DNA of 64,000 bases from Sepiola atlantica (taxonomy: Eukaryota > Mollusca > Cephalopoda > Sepiida > Sepiolidae): assembly GCA_963556195.1 (NCBI GenBank), contig OY744525.1:22780218-22844217 (forward strand), in the 5' to 3' direction. This document shows, one piece after another, positions 41,625-52,801 of this stretch. The notes below the pieces were generated by a model. It made no database searches and had not been told where the DNA came from. It was given only the letters and a program-made list of their open reading frames with translations. The position numbers were made by a program, and so were the translations under genes. How positions within the stretch are numbered: the first letter of the stretch is position 1; every line of letters begins with the position of its first letter.

Positions 41625-41870
41625 GTCTTAACATGCGTCAAGTTAGTGTTAGGGTCCCAGTCTCCACATCCAGGTCTCCAGACGTCAGATCCCCAGCTCA
41701 CCTCTCGTCATGGCTTTGGCAAGAGGCGAGATTCGAAACTACACACTCAATTCCTTTTTTCTAATACATGCTAACTGAACCAGCCTGTCTTATGTTCTTG
41801 TGTTCCTGTGTTGATGAAACTGTTAAATCAAATAATATAAATTGTGGAGAAGATGTTTGTCTTTTTCAAT
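41625..41870 (-). repeat. Dispersed repeat family H, copy 1
   Basis: On the minus strand CATCTTCTCCACAATTTATA, TTTAACAG...CACAGGAACACAAGAACATA AGACAGGC and CTCGTCTCT-like blocks parallel 58935-59135 on the + strand. The class is unknown; it may be tRNA-derived. Confidence 0.55.
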
Positions 41871-42815
41871 AGAACTTTGATGACGCCCTTTTCTTCTTCA
41901 GCTTCATCTCAAGCAAGGCCACTCAGACGAATACAGACACTATTACAAAATAGCGATCTCCAACAAGTATCTTATCACACCAACCTCTACAGGTCTAGTG
42001 AATGACTATGGCCAACCAGGAGGACTTCTCCTTTTCAGCATCAACAACCACCACCACTCTTACCAACATTATCTACTATATGCAAAATTTTTCTCATTTA
42101 ACAGGAATTAAAAAAAAAAATTAAATCCAGAATAAACGCCACTGTGGAACGCATCGTGGAATGGTGAAGCACTCGTTATCAGTGTGATTTTTTGTGGAGG
42201 CAGAAATATAAGGGACACAATTGTTTTGAGTAAGTAATAAAATGTTTTTTTTTTACTACAAGCTGCATTTTGTCTGGCATTCGGGGTGACGGGGGTCATC
42301 GAGGTGGCGGGCTCTTTTACAGAAGACCCAAAGACCGGAGTAGGCACCGAAATATAAACATAAAAAATTTCAGTTTGATAACTTTTTTTTTGGATAACAT
42401 GAAAAATATTTTAATCATTGCTGAATTTTCTTTCTTTTTTTTATTTTCTTTTTTACTTCAAGCAAAAGAACGAACACTCAATTTTTAATTATAACCGAAA
42501 AAATAGTATAATTTAAACTTAAATTTTAATTAAAAAAGAAAAAAAAGTAGGCTACACACATACAAATGTATGGAAGAATGCAAATCACCAGAAAATTTCA
42601 ATGGAATTTGTTTTTAAATTTGTTGTATCATGTTTGTTTAATAGGTTATTATGAATGTTTTACTTTGATTTAAGAGCACAAGTCAGCCATAATACTAGAC
42701 TTTTATGTCTATAAACTTTAATTCAAGAAAGAAATTACTTTATATTCGGCAGTTTAAGGGCTTAAAATTACTTTTAATTAAATTTTTTAATTTTTTTTAA
42801 TTTACTTTTAATCAC
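41871..42815. other. No gene confirmed
   Basis: AT-rich DNA. Frames at 42108-42347 and 42270-42488 are opposite-strand readings of the same segment without motifs. Confidence 0.4.
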
Positions 42816-42819
42816 CCCA

Positions 42820-43045
42820 AACAAGGCACATTGCTACCGAGATGTAAGGAGCTAGGTTCATAGGGTCCATCCTAAGTGGGGAGTTGGGCAGCAAGATGTT
42901 TGTTCACAGTACATTTAAATGTCTACATATTAGTACAGTCGGAGAAATAGGGAGCAGGGAGGGAATTCCAAAGGCTAGCGGTCCAAGGGAAGAAGCTATT
43001 AGAGTAAAAAGTTTTTTCCTACAATAGAGGGGTGGGATATAATAA
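42820..43045 (-). pseudogene. CR1/jockey-like retrotransposon 3' end (copy 4)
   Basis: On the minus strand the trace runs AATTCCCTCCCTGCTCCCTA, GACTGTACTAATATGTAGAC and AACAAACATCTTGCTGCCCA ACTCCCCACTTAGGATGG. It then has the 3' tail CTCCTTACATCTCGGTAGC shared with the 8.9- and 17.3-kb copies. Only about 225 bp remain. Confidence 0.75.
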
Positions 43046-43585
43046 AGTGTCACGATAATAAACACAGATAAGCCATTTCTTTATTCTATTATTGGGTCTT
43101 TACCGACCATGTGATATTTTTTTCCCCCTGTAGTATCCGTTATGATACCATCCTCCAAGGTATTACCGCCTCCTTTGGGTGGGAGATATAGTTAGGGGCA
43201 GAGTAGTAACAACATTTCCTTTCATGGCGAGCATTAAACAGAAAAGATCTATTATTATTAATAGATTAAAAATTTGATCACACTTCTGTCTTGAATTTAA
43301 ATTTAAAAAGGCAAAACATCAAGTATCATGGTTCTGCTGTGCTCCTAAACCAAAAGAAAAAAATGGATTTTCTCATGCGCACCTGTTGTATTAAAGAACA
43401 ATTTAATGCTTTCAATAATAAAAAAAAATTGTCCAGAGAAAGACCACAAAAGATTTTTTTTTTACTTTAAGGTGACAACTTTTCATATCAAGGGAGATAA
43501 CTTTTCTTAGACAATAGCACTTTTCATCCTTGGGATCCTGACAGTCTCTCAGAGGCAGCCCCTCTAGAGGCCCGAGTGTTTACAT
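43046..43585. other. No gene confirmed
   Basis: AT-rich spacer. TTGGGTCTTTACCGACCATG and CCTTTGGGTGGGAGATATAG look repeat-derived but have no partner here. Confidence 0.35.
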
Positions 43586-43589
43586 CACC

Positions 43590-45150
43590 ACTGAGATGAT
43601 TGCAGTAGGCAAGATGAAAATGGATAAGGCTGGAAGATCTTCGAGAGTTACAGCGGAGATGCTGAAGTCCACTGGCAAGATTGGTATTGCCATTATACGA
43701 GACCTATCAGAAGCCATCATACGTGAAGGTCGTATTCCTGTGGATTGAGAAGAAAGCTACATCGTCAGCATATATAAGGGGAACGGAGATGCCCTTGATA
43801 GAGGCAACTACCGAGGACTGAGCTTCTCGAGCAGACCATGAAGATATTAGAGAGTGACAAACCAGCTGGTAAGACAACGGGTGCACATCGATGGGATGCA
43901 GTTTGGTTTTATGCCTGGGACTGATGCCATTTTCATCATTCGACAAGAAAAACACTTGGCTGCAAACAAGACCCTATATGTGGCTTTTGTCGATCTCGAG
44001 AAAGCCTTTGATCGAGTGCCAAGGAAGATCATATGGTGGGCGATGAGGAGGTTTGGACTGGAAGAATGGCTGGTGCGGACTGTGCAGTCAATGTACTCGA
44101 ATGCTAGAAGCCGTGTGCATGTGGGGGACAGGTACAGTGAGCCAGTGTGGGGGTTGGTGCGCACCAAGGTTCGGTATTGAGCCCCCCTTCTCTTCATCAT
44201 CGTTTTGGAATCCCTGTCATGCAAACTGAGAGTCGGATGCCTTTAGGAGCTCCTGTACGCGGATAACCTTGCAATTGTCGACACTTCACTCGAAGCTTTA
44301 GTTAAGAAAATCACCTCCTCGAAAAATAGTGTGGAGTACAAGGGCCTCTGAGTCAATATGGCTAAGACAAAGGTAATGATTGCTGGTCCCAACCTGAATT
44401 CCATGAAAAGATCAGGAAAGTTCCCTTGTGCGATCTGCCTGAATGGTACAGGGAGAAACTCTTACTGGGTCCACAAGAGATGCAGTGGAATCAGTGGCCT
44501 ACCCCGACCGAATCAGCAATACAGCTAGACCAATTGACGGCAGGCCAGTGAAAGAGGTTGCAGTTGGGGATAGCAAACTGGAAGCTGTAGCAGAGTTCTG
44601 CTACCTCGGCGACTCCCTTTCAGCCGATGGTGGTTGTGAGACTGCTGCTATTGCTTGATGCATGAGAGGCTTTTGATAACTCCTGCCATCTTGACAAATA
44701 AGCATCTGGTGATCACACCTAGGGGACAGGTGTACACCAGCTGTGTGAAAAGTGTTACGCTTTATGACTCTAGAAACATGGGCTGCATCGGCGACCACTC
44801 TCAAGAGACTGCAGCGTAATAAAAGAGCCATGATTAGATAAATCTGTCACGTCAGGCCGGAAGACGACACTCTTCGAGACTCTTCTCTCTAGGCTTGGTA
44901 TACGGGAAATAACTGATGTTCTGAAGTTGGCCATCTCGAGCGAAGCTCCAGCTGGATCTCCCGGGTCAGAAACATGTCCATCACATCAAGTCGGCAGGCT
45001 GGAAGACCGAAGCTTTCTTGGGATGAGCTGTGTAAATGTGACTGTGCAGCTCTGGGGATTACAAACTTAGATCCTCGCGACTGCCGAGCCTGGAGTGAAA
45101 GACTTCGATCAAGACTGACAGGCAGCCCCCACCCTCTTATAGAGGACTAA
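43590..45150 (+). pseudogene. RTE-like retrotransposon reverse transcriptase, palm to C terminus
   Basis: This is the longest polymerase relic in the window. In order: KAGRSSRVTAEMLKSTGKIG, RDLSEAIIREGRIPVD, then GNGDALDRGNYRGLS (motifs 1-2), GMQFGFMPGTDAIFIIRQ, FVDLEKAFDRVPRKIIWWAM (motif A, catalytic D), and a frameshifted motif B (RTKVRY, stop, APLLFIIVLESL). LLYADNLAIVDTSLEALVKK at about 44250 is motif C with YADD mutated to YADN. Next come a zinc-ribbon-like tail (CAICLNGTGRN, WVHKRCSGISG), the FCYLGDSLSADGGCETAAIA block, and a C-terminal RWISRVRNMSITSSRQAGRP-like block ending RDCRAWSERLRSRLTGSPHP. Multiple stops and frameshifts make it dead. Confidence 0.85.
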
Positions 45151-45530
45151 TCAAAGGCCTGTTAAAAAATAAATCGGATGGAGAAGAAGATACCTGCCAG
45201 GAAAATTTGGCTCGATATTTGAAGGAGAACGGCAACTTGAATCGAAAGACTTCTTAAATATAAAATGCTTCTTTTTCGTAATGGTAGTTGTAAAGGTTCA
45301 CCAGCAAATCCAGAATTTGAATTGAAAAATAAAAATTTGCTCAATGAAATTGAAAATTTAAGCAATCACTTGGGTTCGCAATACATCTTAGAAATGGTTG
45401 ACAGAATTTTAAATCATGTTTGTTTGACTAAATGAAAACTTGAAATCACAAACAATTCGACTAACAATAATTCCGCATCAATGAATTTTGTTATGAAAAA
45501 TTCTGTAAATTGGCAAATATCACAAACTCA
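45151..45530 (+). other. Short unassigned open segment before the minisatellite
   Basis: A 57-codon frame from 45267 (MLLFRNGSCKGSPANPEFEL ... stop at about 45436) and a second frame entering the array look mildly coding. They match nothing I recognise. The array may have expanded from a unit inside a decayed AT-rich gene. Confidence 0.25.
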
Positions 45531-45534
45531 TGAA

Positions 45535-46435
45535 TTAAAGCATTGTGAGAAAATGTTGAAATCCATTAAATGTGAGAAAATGTTGAAATTCATTAAATGT
45601 GAGAAAATGTTGAAATTCATTAAATGTGAGAAAATGTTGAAATCCATTAGATGTGAGAAAATGTGAGAAAATGTTGAAATCCATAAAATGTGAAAATGTG
45701 AGAAAATGTTCAAATCCATAAAATGTGAAAATGTGAGAAAATGTTGAAATCCATTAAATGTGAGACAATGTTGAAATCCATTAAATGTGAAAATGTGAGA
45801 AAATGTTGAAATCCATTAAATGTGAGAAAATGTTGAAATCCATTAAATGTGAAAATGTGAGAAAATGTTGAAATCCATTAAGTGTGAGAAAATGTTGAAA
45901 TCCATTAAATGTGAAAATGTGAGAAAATGTTGAAATCCATTAAATGTGAGACAATGTTGAAATCCATTAAGTGTGAGAAAATGTTGAAATCCATTAAGTG
46001 TGAGAAAATGTTGAAATCCATTAAATGTGAAAATGTGAGAAAATGTTGAAATCCATTAAATGTGAGACAATGTTGAAATCCATTAAATGTGAGAAAATGT
46101 TGAAATCCATTAAATGTGAGAAAATGTTGAAATCCATTAAATGTGAAAATGTAAGAAAATGTTGAAATCCATTAAATGTGAAAATGTGAGACAATGTTGA
46201 AATCCTTAAATGTGAGAAAATGATGAAATCCATTAAATGTGAAAATGTAAGAAAATGTTGAAATCCATTAAATGTGAAAATGTGAGACAATGTTGAAATC
46301 CTTAAATGTGAGACAATGTTGAAATCCATTAAATGTGAGAAACTGTTGAAATCCATTAAATGTGAAAATGTGAGACAATGTTGAAATCCATTAAATGTGA
46401 GACAATGTTGAAATCCATTAAATGTGAAAAAGGGT
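45535..46435 (+). repeat. 27-bp minisatellite with interspersed 8-bp insertions
   Basis: About 30 tandem copies of TGTTGAAATCCATTAAATGT GAGAAAA (27 bp). Variants carry GAGACAA, TTCATTAAA or a shortened CCTTAAATG, and many carry an 8-bp GAAAATGT insertion that gives a 35-bp period. Units with and without the insertion occur in blocks, suggesting several rounds of expansion. Because 27 is divisible by three, uninterrupted stretches give CEKMLKSIK on one strand and MDFNIFSHL on the other. These are artefacts. Confidence 0.95.
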
Positions 46436-47955
46436 CAAAATTGACAAAGTGATTTACATTTTAAGCATCTTGAACCAATAAATCAAACATTATGGTTAAA
46501 TTTTGGAAATGAATGGGGGGAAAAAAAGATTTTTTTAAACGACATGAAAAATTATATAAAAAAAAACGATGAAATTGCCACAAACAAAAATTTGATTAAT
46601 TTTGTGAAGAAACCTGGACGAAGAAAAAAATCCAAATCATCAAAAACTCAAGCTTTTTTGAAACAATTAAAAAAAAAATTTTTTCTTGTAAAAAATTAAA
46701 AAAAGACAAAACAAAACCACATTTACAAAAAAAGTAATTTATATAAAATATTGACTATAATATATATGTATATTTACATTTTTCGCTCCATTAAACTGAA
46801 ATTACTTTTGTACTGAGAAGATTTCATTATTTGAATGATGAATAGAAATCAATCAAGCATGAAATGTCAAAAAATGAAATAGAAAGCCTAGACATGGAGG
46901 ATTTCGCTAAAACTCGGCATAAAAATTCTTAAGTCAGACAGTAAATACCTTAATTAATTAAGACAGCATTTGTGGCTGGCATAAAAAGTGCTGCCCCAAA
47001 TTGATTAATTGATAAAAAAAAAATGTTCATGTTAACAAAACATTATTAATGAACCAATAAAAAACATTAATGAACCAATAAAAAATGTTAAGGAACAATT
47101 ATTTGCAGATTGTTTTTCTGCTAAAAAAGACCTTTCGCATTTGCATTCCCATCGATATTCATTTATATCATTTGTTCTATTTTTGGTCAAAATCCTAGGT
47201 ATTTCGCAGACTCCATACTTGCTAGAATTAACTATTAAACCTAGGAAATCTTCATTTTCCATTAATTTCAGTACAAGTGAAATAAATTTAAAGTCGAAAT
47301 TAAAGATTTTGACTGGAGTGAAATTTTATTGCCTTTGGTAACAGTTATTTGTTGACTATGTTTTTTTCACCCCTTTTTTCTGTTGGATATTCTTGACAAT
47401 CGCCGAGCGAATATATGGAATACAATATATTCCTTTGTGGTACGCGGACGTTCTACATCTGACTTTTTTATTTATGAATTTCCAAAAATATTAAATTTCA
47501 ATGAAATTGCATTTTTAGTGTTGTTTTTCTTAGTTTCTTCCAATGGAAAGGTTATTTTCCTTTAACTAGCCACTAAAAAAAATGTTTTCTTCATTTCATA
47601 ACAAATTTAAAAAAAAAAAAATCTTTGTTTTTGTAATAAAAATCAATTGTTAAAAAAAAAAAATCTTTAAAATCAATCTAAAAATAAGTTGAGAAAAGTT
47701 ATCTCCCTTGCCACCTTAAAATTTTAAGTTTTATTTGGTGATTGTTTTCTGACTATACTTTGTAAAAGATTTTAGTGGGAGTTAATTTTATGTGTGTTTC
47801 GTAGAAATTTTATTTTGATAAATTCTTTGTTTTTTTGTTTGCTTTTACTATGTATGTGGTACTGATCTCCTTACAAGCGTCCATCCCAAATTAGATGGGT
47901 TTATCGCATAGGCTATAACTTAGATTCATACTTTTCTAGTTAAAAGAGACAGGGT
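46436..47955. other. No gene confirmed; short tandem at 47037-47090
   Basis: ATTAATGAACCAATAAAAAA CATT is repeated 2.3 times at about 47044-47092. Frames at 47032-47341 and 47383-47565 have no motif. Positions 47320-47380 (TTGCCTTTGGTAACAGTTAT TTGTTG ... CACCCCTTTTTT) resemble one arm of the foldback family K at 52802-53364. Confidence 0.45.
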
Positions 47956-47959
47956 TATG

Positions 47960-48110
47960 AACGAGCTATCGTTCTTCCTTAGCTAGCCATTTTCTCGGTT
48001 TGTTTATAAATATAGCGACTATATTTTATGGAGGAGTTTTAATTTCAGCGTTTGGTGTGCACGATAAAACCTGCTTTAACTTACTATTTTAATGTAAAGA
48101 TAAGTTATTT
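47960..48110 (-). repeat. Half copy of foldback family J
   Basis: TTTTCTCGGTTTGTTTATAA ATATAGCGACTATATTTTAT to GTTTTAATTTCAGCGTTTGG TGTGCACGAT matches the right arm of 51769-52080. The left arm is not recognisable, so this is a truncated copy. Confidence 0.6.
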
Positions 48111-49495
48111 GGGAGTAATGCTGAAGATTTTTCATGTATTGAAAGAATGAAAGTATTGAAAGCTATTTACATCCAATATATTTATAAATAGAGATTAAAA
48201 CATTACCAACCTTAACAAAATTAGGGAAATCATGTAGTATGGTTCACAGAGCAGAAATCGGAGAGAAAAACAAAATATACAACAAATAATTGTTACCAAA
48301 CACATTAAAATTTTCTATCAACCTGTATAGTTTTAATGTTCTGAAACTAAGTTTTGTTATTTCAAAAATGTGTTTCGTTACTTTCACTTGGCCTAACGCA
48401 TGTCAATCAAAGATGACAGGCAATTATTTTTTAGGTGGTCGCTAATTTCAGATTTAAAATAACAGCAGGAAGTCTCAGCTTCTTTTCTTTTTTTTTTAAT
48501 TCCTTTTTATGAATGTCCGGTGCAAATGCAGACCCCACGATATTGTACCCGTTTTGATCAAAAATGAAATATAATTTTCCAATATTGGGCAATGTACTTT
48601 CTTAATATGGTACTTGTAAGGAATGGGTATCCAAAGGATTTTTAAATACTTACAGAGTCCGATGGCTGGAGTAGTTGTACCCCCGCCACCCAAAAAGGTG
48701 GCTTTCAAATCGTAAAGTGTTTCGGTCATTTCCAGGACTAACTCTGAATTCCCGTCAATACCTGCAATTGACTCAGTCAGTACTGAAATTCTTTGGGTGC
48801 CTATCCTTACAGGTACCCCAAATATATGAATTTAGGTAAAAATGGCACAGGTAAAAATAACATTGGTAAAAATGGCACAAGTGGATAAATAGGAAAAACA
48901 AATGACACAAGGGAGTACATAAAAATCACACAATGAGTTTATCAACATCTTTGATACAACCCTACTACTAACCCTAAGTCCAGGTAGCCCCCCCCCCTAA
49001 CACTAATCCAAAGTCTGGATGGCAACAGCCATACACCCCTAAACAAGCCCTCTCTTAACCCGAGGTCCAAGTGACAGCAAAATCCCACCCCCAAAAAAAC
49101 AATTACATGGTTACATCAAAGATTTAACTAAAATGGTTACATGTCATTCAAACGCTATCTGGTCGAAAAGTGTTATCATTTAAAGTTAGATCTATATGTG
49201 AAACTGATCCTCACTCTAAATTTTTAAATATATGTATATTCTTTTGTCCCCAAGTTCTTCAGGGTGTTCACACATAATCGCCTAAAAAATGTAGAATCTC
49301 ATTCTGGGTGGACGGAATTTAGCTAAGGGTCCTCATCTACAATAATACTAAAAGTAAAAAAATAAAATAAATAAATTTTAAAAAAACTATGTTGAGGGGC
49401 TTAGCTCCTATTTAAAACTATAGGGAACCTAGCATCTCCTCTCTACACTTAGAGAAATCAATTTTATTTGCTTGAAAACAGAGTAAATACTTTAT
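48111..49495. other. No gene confirmed; short tandem near 48834-48890
   Basis: GGTAAAAATGGCACA(A/G)GT units repeat imperfectly about three times. CTTAGCTCCTATTTAAAACT ATA at about 49402 recurs as TAGCCTCTATTTAAAACTAT A at 49771, flanking the SINE hairpin. No coding evidence. Confidence 0.45.
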
Positions 49496-49499
49496 AAAA

Positions 49500-49725
49500 T
49501 TTGGAACATTCGGACTACTGTTCTCATCTTGGGTGTTTTTATCACAACGTTTCGGCCGATGCAACCTCCGACCTTCTTCAGGTGTACTTTGTCGAACTTG
49601 GGAATCTTTCTGTCGAACTCGGCCGAAACGTTGTGATAAAAACACCCAAGATGAGAACAGTAGTCCGAATATTCGAAATTCTACATATTGTCAACCCTCA
49701 TCTAAAAAATTCCGAAACAGTAAAT
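49500..49725. mobile_element. SINE family S arranged as a perfect 52-bp-arm hairpin
   Basis: Positions 49508-49559 and 49619-49670 are exact inverted complements over 52 bases (ATTCGGACTACTGTTCTCAT ... TTTCGGCCGA). The left arm and centre give the minus-strand 3' half of family S, including CTGAAGA (49575-49581), stem GGTCG/CGGCC and GAAAC (49549-49553). The right arm continues into the family S 3' end AACCCTCATCTAAAAAATTC CGAAAC. The same inverted-head arrangement, decayed, is at 7884-8285. Confidence 0.8.
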
Positions 49726-50245
49726 ACTTATTTAAAAACATTGATTTTAAAATATTGTAGGGGGGGGGGGGTAGCCTCTATTTAAAACTATACGGGTGGG
49801 AGCCTAGGCACGCCCCTCTCGAACGTTCTTACTTTTCCGTTACCGAATTGTTCATTGTACAATTTTTTCATATTTAGTCACTTTGACCATTTGTACCGTG
49901 CACCCGAATATATATGGTTATGGGGAGGGGGAGTCTATCTCCATTTTCAAGTCGTAAATGAAATAAAACAAATTTGAACTTCGTACGTTCCAATCACACT
50001 ACCTCTCAATATTTTGTTAGTAAATGTTTTCAAAATCATTTTTGACTTCAAGATGCATTATATCAATTAGACAATTATTGAAAAAATAAAAATATCAAAA
50101 AATTTGGTGCTTTTACACTTTAGCGGATACTTTAAATAAAACAAACTGAGGAATATCTGTTTGATGTACGTATCTGTCACGAAATGAAAATATCGTATAC
50201 AAAAAAAAAAATCACGGAAATTGATCAAGTAGTTTTTTTCTTTTT
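49726..50245. other. No gene seen
   Basis: G12 run at about 49760-49771; AT-rich remainder. Confidence 0.5.
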
Positions 50246-50249
50246 TTTT

Positions 50250-50602
50250 ATATAAAAGAAAATTAAATTTTAGTCATGTACAAAGAGGACAGCCATTTTG
50301 AAAGTTTCCGAAGAGGTTTTGAAAGGGGGATAACCGTAACTTCAAAAATCGCTCCATTTGATCACGTGACGTCGAGAGATACATTTAACTTTTCCCATTT
50401 TTTTTTTTAATGAAAAACACAATTAAAAAAACACACACAATTTCTGAAAGATAACATAGACGTACTATATAAGACAAAATGAGATAAATTTAACTTTCCC
50501 ATTTTTTATCCCCCTTTTAAAACTTTCAATCCTCCTATGGAAACTTTAAAAAATGGCTGCCCTCTTCGTACATGGCTAAAATTTAATTTTCTTTTATAAA
50601 AA
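50250..50602. mobile_element. Foldback element, arms about 130 bp
   Basis: TATAAAAGAAAATTAAATTT TAGTCATGTACAAAGAGGAC AGCCATTTTG ... from 50250 is mirrored by ... AAAATGGCTGCCCTCTTCGT ACATGGCTAAAATTTAATTT TCTTTTATA to 50602. The centre holds CACGTGACGTCGAGAG and T/A runs. There is no coding capacity. Confidence 0.8.
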
Positions 50603-50605
50603 ACA

Positions 50606-51584
50606 GGCGCTTTTTTAGATTTTTATGTGAACGTGGCTTCCGGTTAAATTTATGACGTCACGGCCGCTACGGATGACCATAAATGAAAAAAAAAGTTTTT
50701 GTTTATGCGATTTTCATAAATTAGTTTTGTTTATGCGATTTTTTAAAATTAGTATTGTTCCTTCGAATTATAGTTTAATAATAATATTGAATTAATTTTA
50801 AAAAACAAATTATCAAACGAAATTTTTTTTTTTAATTTCGTCTTTCGCTTCCCTTTTTCATTGCTAATTAATGATTACTTTCCCATAAAGTTAAAATTAA
50901 AGTAATGGACAACTTAGTGATATTATTTTTTAAAAAAACATTTCGGTTCATAAAATGTCATTTTTTGTCAAATATTAAAAAAAACAAAAAACTTTCTGTT
51001 GATAATTTGTTTGGTAATTCAATAAAATGTTTAATTATTGTAGCATATGTTTTTATTTATTTCAAACATTTCCATTAATTTGTGTATTTTCAATGGAAAT
51101 ATTATTTGTTTATTACTACATTAAACTAAAAAAAAATAATTAAACAAATGTATTGTTATTATTAAACTATAATTCGAAGGAAAATTATCAACAGAAAGTT
51201 TTTTGTTTTTTTTAATATTTGACAAAAAATGACATTTTACGAACGGAAAGTTTTGTTTTTTTTAATAATAACACTAAGTTGTCCATTACTTTAATTTTAA
51301 CTTTATGGGAAAGTAATCATTAATTAGCAATGGAAAAAGGAAGCGAAAGACGAAATTAAAAAAAAAATTTCGTTTGATAATTTGTTTGTTAAAATTAATT
51401 CAATATTATTATTAAACTATAATTCGAAGGAACAATACTAATTTTAAAAAATCGCATAAACAAAACTAATTTATGAAAATCGCATAAACAAAAACTTTTT
51501 TTTCATTTATGGTCATCCGTAGCGGCCGTGACGTCATGAATTTAACCGGAAGCCAGGTTCACATAAAAATCTAAAAAAAGCGCC
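50606..51584. mobile_element. 979-bp foldback element, arms about 400 bp
   Basis: The left end GGCGCTTTTTTAGATTTTTA is mirrored by AAAATCTAAAAAAAGCGCC at the right end. Inside, CTTCCGGTTAAATTTATGAC GTCACGGCCGCTACGGATGA and the long AT-rich arms to about 51010 are mirrored from about 51170. The central about 160 bp are AT-only. Arms are over 90% similar. Neither arm codes for protein; the mobilising enzyme is unknown. Confidence 0.9.
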
Positions 51585-51768
51585 CATTTACTTTGAAAAG
51601 TTGAGAAGTTCACTGTTCTGAAGAAAAAAAAACGCATTTGAGAGGCTGAGTGATAGGGGTTGATCCCTATTTTAGTCACGTTGATTATTTAGAGTGAAAT
51701 GGGTTTCTGCTCTAAAACAACATTGTAACTTAAACCATGTTTTAGCTTAAAAAAAGAAAAGGAGAGGG

Positions 51769-52080
51769 TTAACATTAAAAATACTAAGTTATAGCAAGTT
51801 TCATCGTAGACGCAAAACGTCGAAATGAAAACTCGGTTGAAACCAATATAGTCGTCATCTTTATAAACAAGCCGAGAAATAAACTAGCTAATGAAGAGCG
51901 ATAACTTTTTCATGACCTTCTGCTTTAACTAGAAAATTATGAACTTGTGTCATCCTTCTTTCATGGCTAGCCTATTGACTTGTTCATAAAGATGGAGACT
52001 ATATATTTCCGGTCGAGTTTTAATTTCGGCGTTTCAAGTGCACGATGGAACTTACTATAACTTAATGGTTTTAATGTTAT
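51769..52080. mobile_element. Foldback family J, 312 bp
   Basis: TTAACATTAAAAATACTAAG TTATAGCAAGTTTCATCGTA GACGC at the left is mirrored by GTGCACGATGGAACTTACTA TAACTTAATGGTTTTAATGT TA at the right. Arms are about 140 bp and 80% similar. A half copy lies at 47960-48110. Confidence 0.7.
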
Positions 52081-52104
52081 TTTTGTCAAAAACAATTTTT
52101 TAAT

Positions 52105-52663
52105 GGTACTGATATCGATCCTGAACCTGTTTTCGTGAGATTCGACTCGGAAGCGTTCGGCTGTCCTACGCAAACGCCCGAGAGTTGACGAGCCGATTTG
52201 TAACAGACGACAATTTTGATACGGTGCTACGTCTTATGATAATAATGTTTTGCTTGTTTTGTTTTTGTTGTTGTTAGGGTTTAGGGTTAGGTTTAGGGTT
52301 AGGGTTTAGGGTTAAAAATATTTATTTGATAACAGTAATTTCGCTCTGTTTTGCTTGTTTTATTTGTTTTGTTGTTTAAAAAATTTCTTGCAAATATAAC
52401 TAAAAATTATAGGACGCAGCAACGTATCAAAATAACAAAAAATATTTATTTGATAACAGTAACTTCGCTATGTTTTGCTTGTTTTTTTTTGTTTCTTTTA
52501 GAAAATTTATTGAAAATATAGCTTACAATCATAGGACGTAGCACCGTATCAAAATGGTCGTCTGGTACCATTCGGCTCGTCAACACTCGGGCGTTTGCGT
52601 AGGACAGCCGAACGCTTCCGAGTCGAACCTCACGAAAACTGGTTCAGGATCGATATCAGTACC
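52105..52663. mobile_element. Foldback family L, 559 bp, with telomere-like repeat inside
   Basis: The left arm 52105-52242 begins GGTACTGATATCGATCCTGA and the right arm 52526-52663 ends TCAGGATCGATATCAGTACC, about 138 bp each and about 90% similar. The interior has a telomere-like tract (52277-52313) and an imperfect tandem duplication of about 120 bp (52316-52436 and 52438-52555, both with TTTATTTGATAACAGTAA). The same terminus starts at 63933. Confidence 0.85.
52277..52313 (+). repeat. Interstitial telomere-like repeat (TTAGGG/TTTAGGG)
   Basis: About six consecutive TTAGGG-type units occur, mixing TTAGGG and TTTAGGG. The first is preceded by GTTGTTGTTAGGG. The tract lies within family L between its arms. 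Confidence 0.9.
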
Positions 52664-52801
52664 GAATAATTTAGGTGACTAAAATAGGAATTTATAAGGT
52701 GAATACTTTTTTTGAAATTGCGCATGTGGTTTATTTTAATTGGAATCCAGTGAGATACCGCACAGCACAAATCAAAATAAACATTTTCGGGTACTTATAA
52801 C

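Larger units (their letters stand above)
51666..52688. mobile_element. Outer foldback pair enclosing two further elements
   Basis: CCCTATTTTAGTCACGTTGA TTATTT (51670-51695) is mirrored by AATAATTTAGGTGACTAAAA TAGG (52665-52688). Between them lie the family J palindrome and the family L element, so the outer element seems to have received nested insertions, or the three are parts of one composite. Confidence 0.5.

Noticed and set aside
45535..46435. A CRISPR-like array of regular short repeats
   Set aside because: Units are head-to-tail without unique spacers, in an animal genome; it is a minisatellite.
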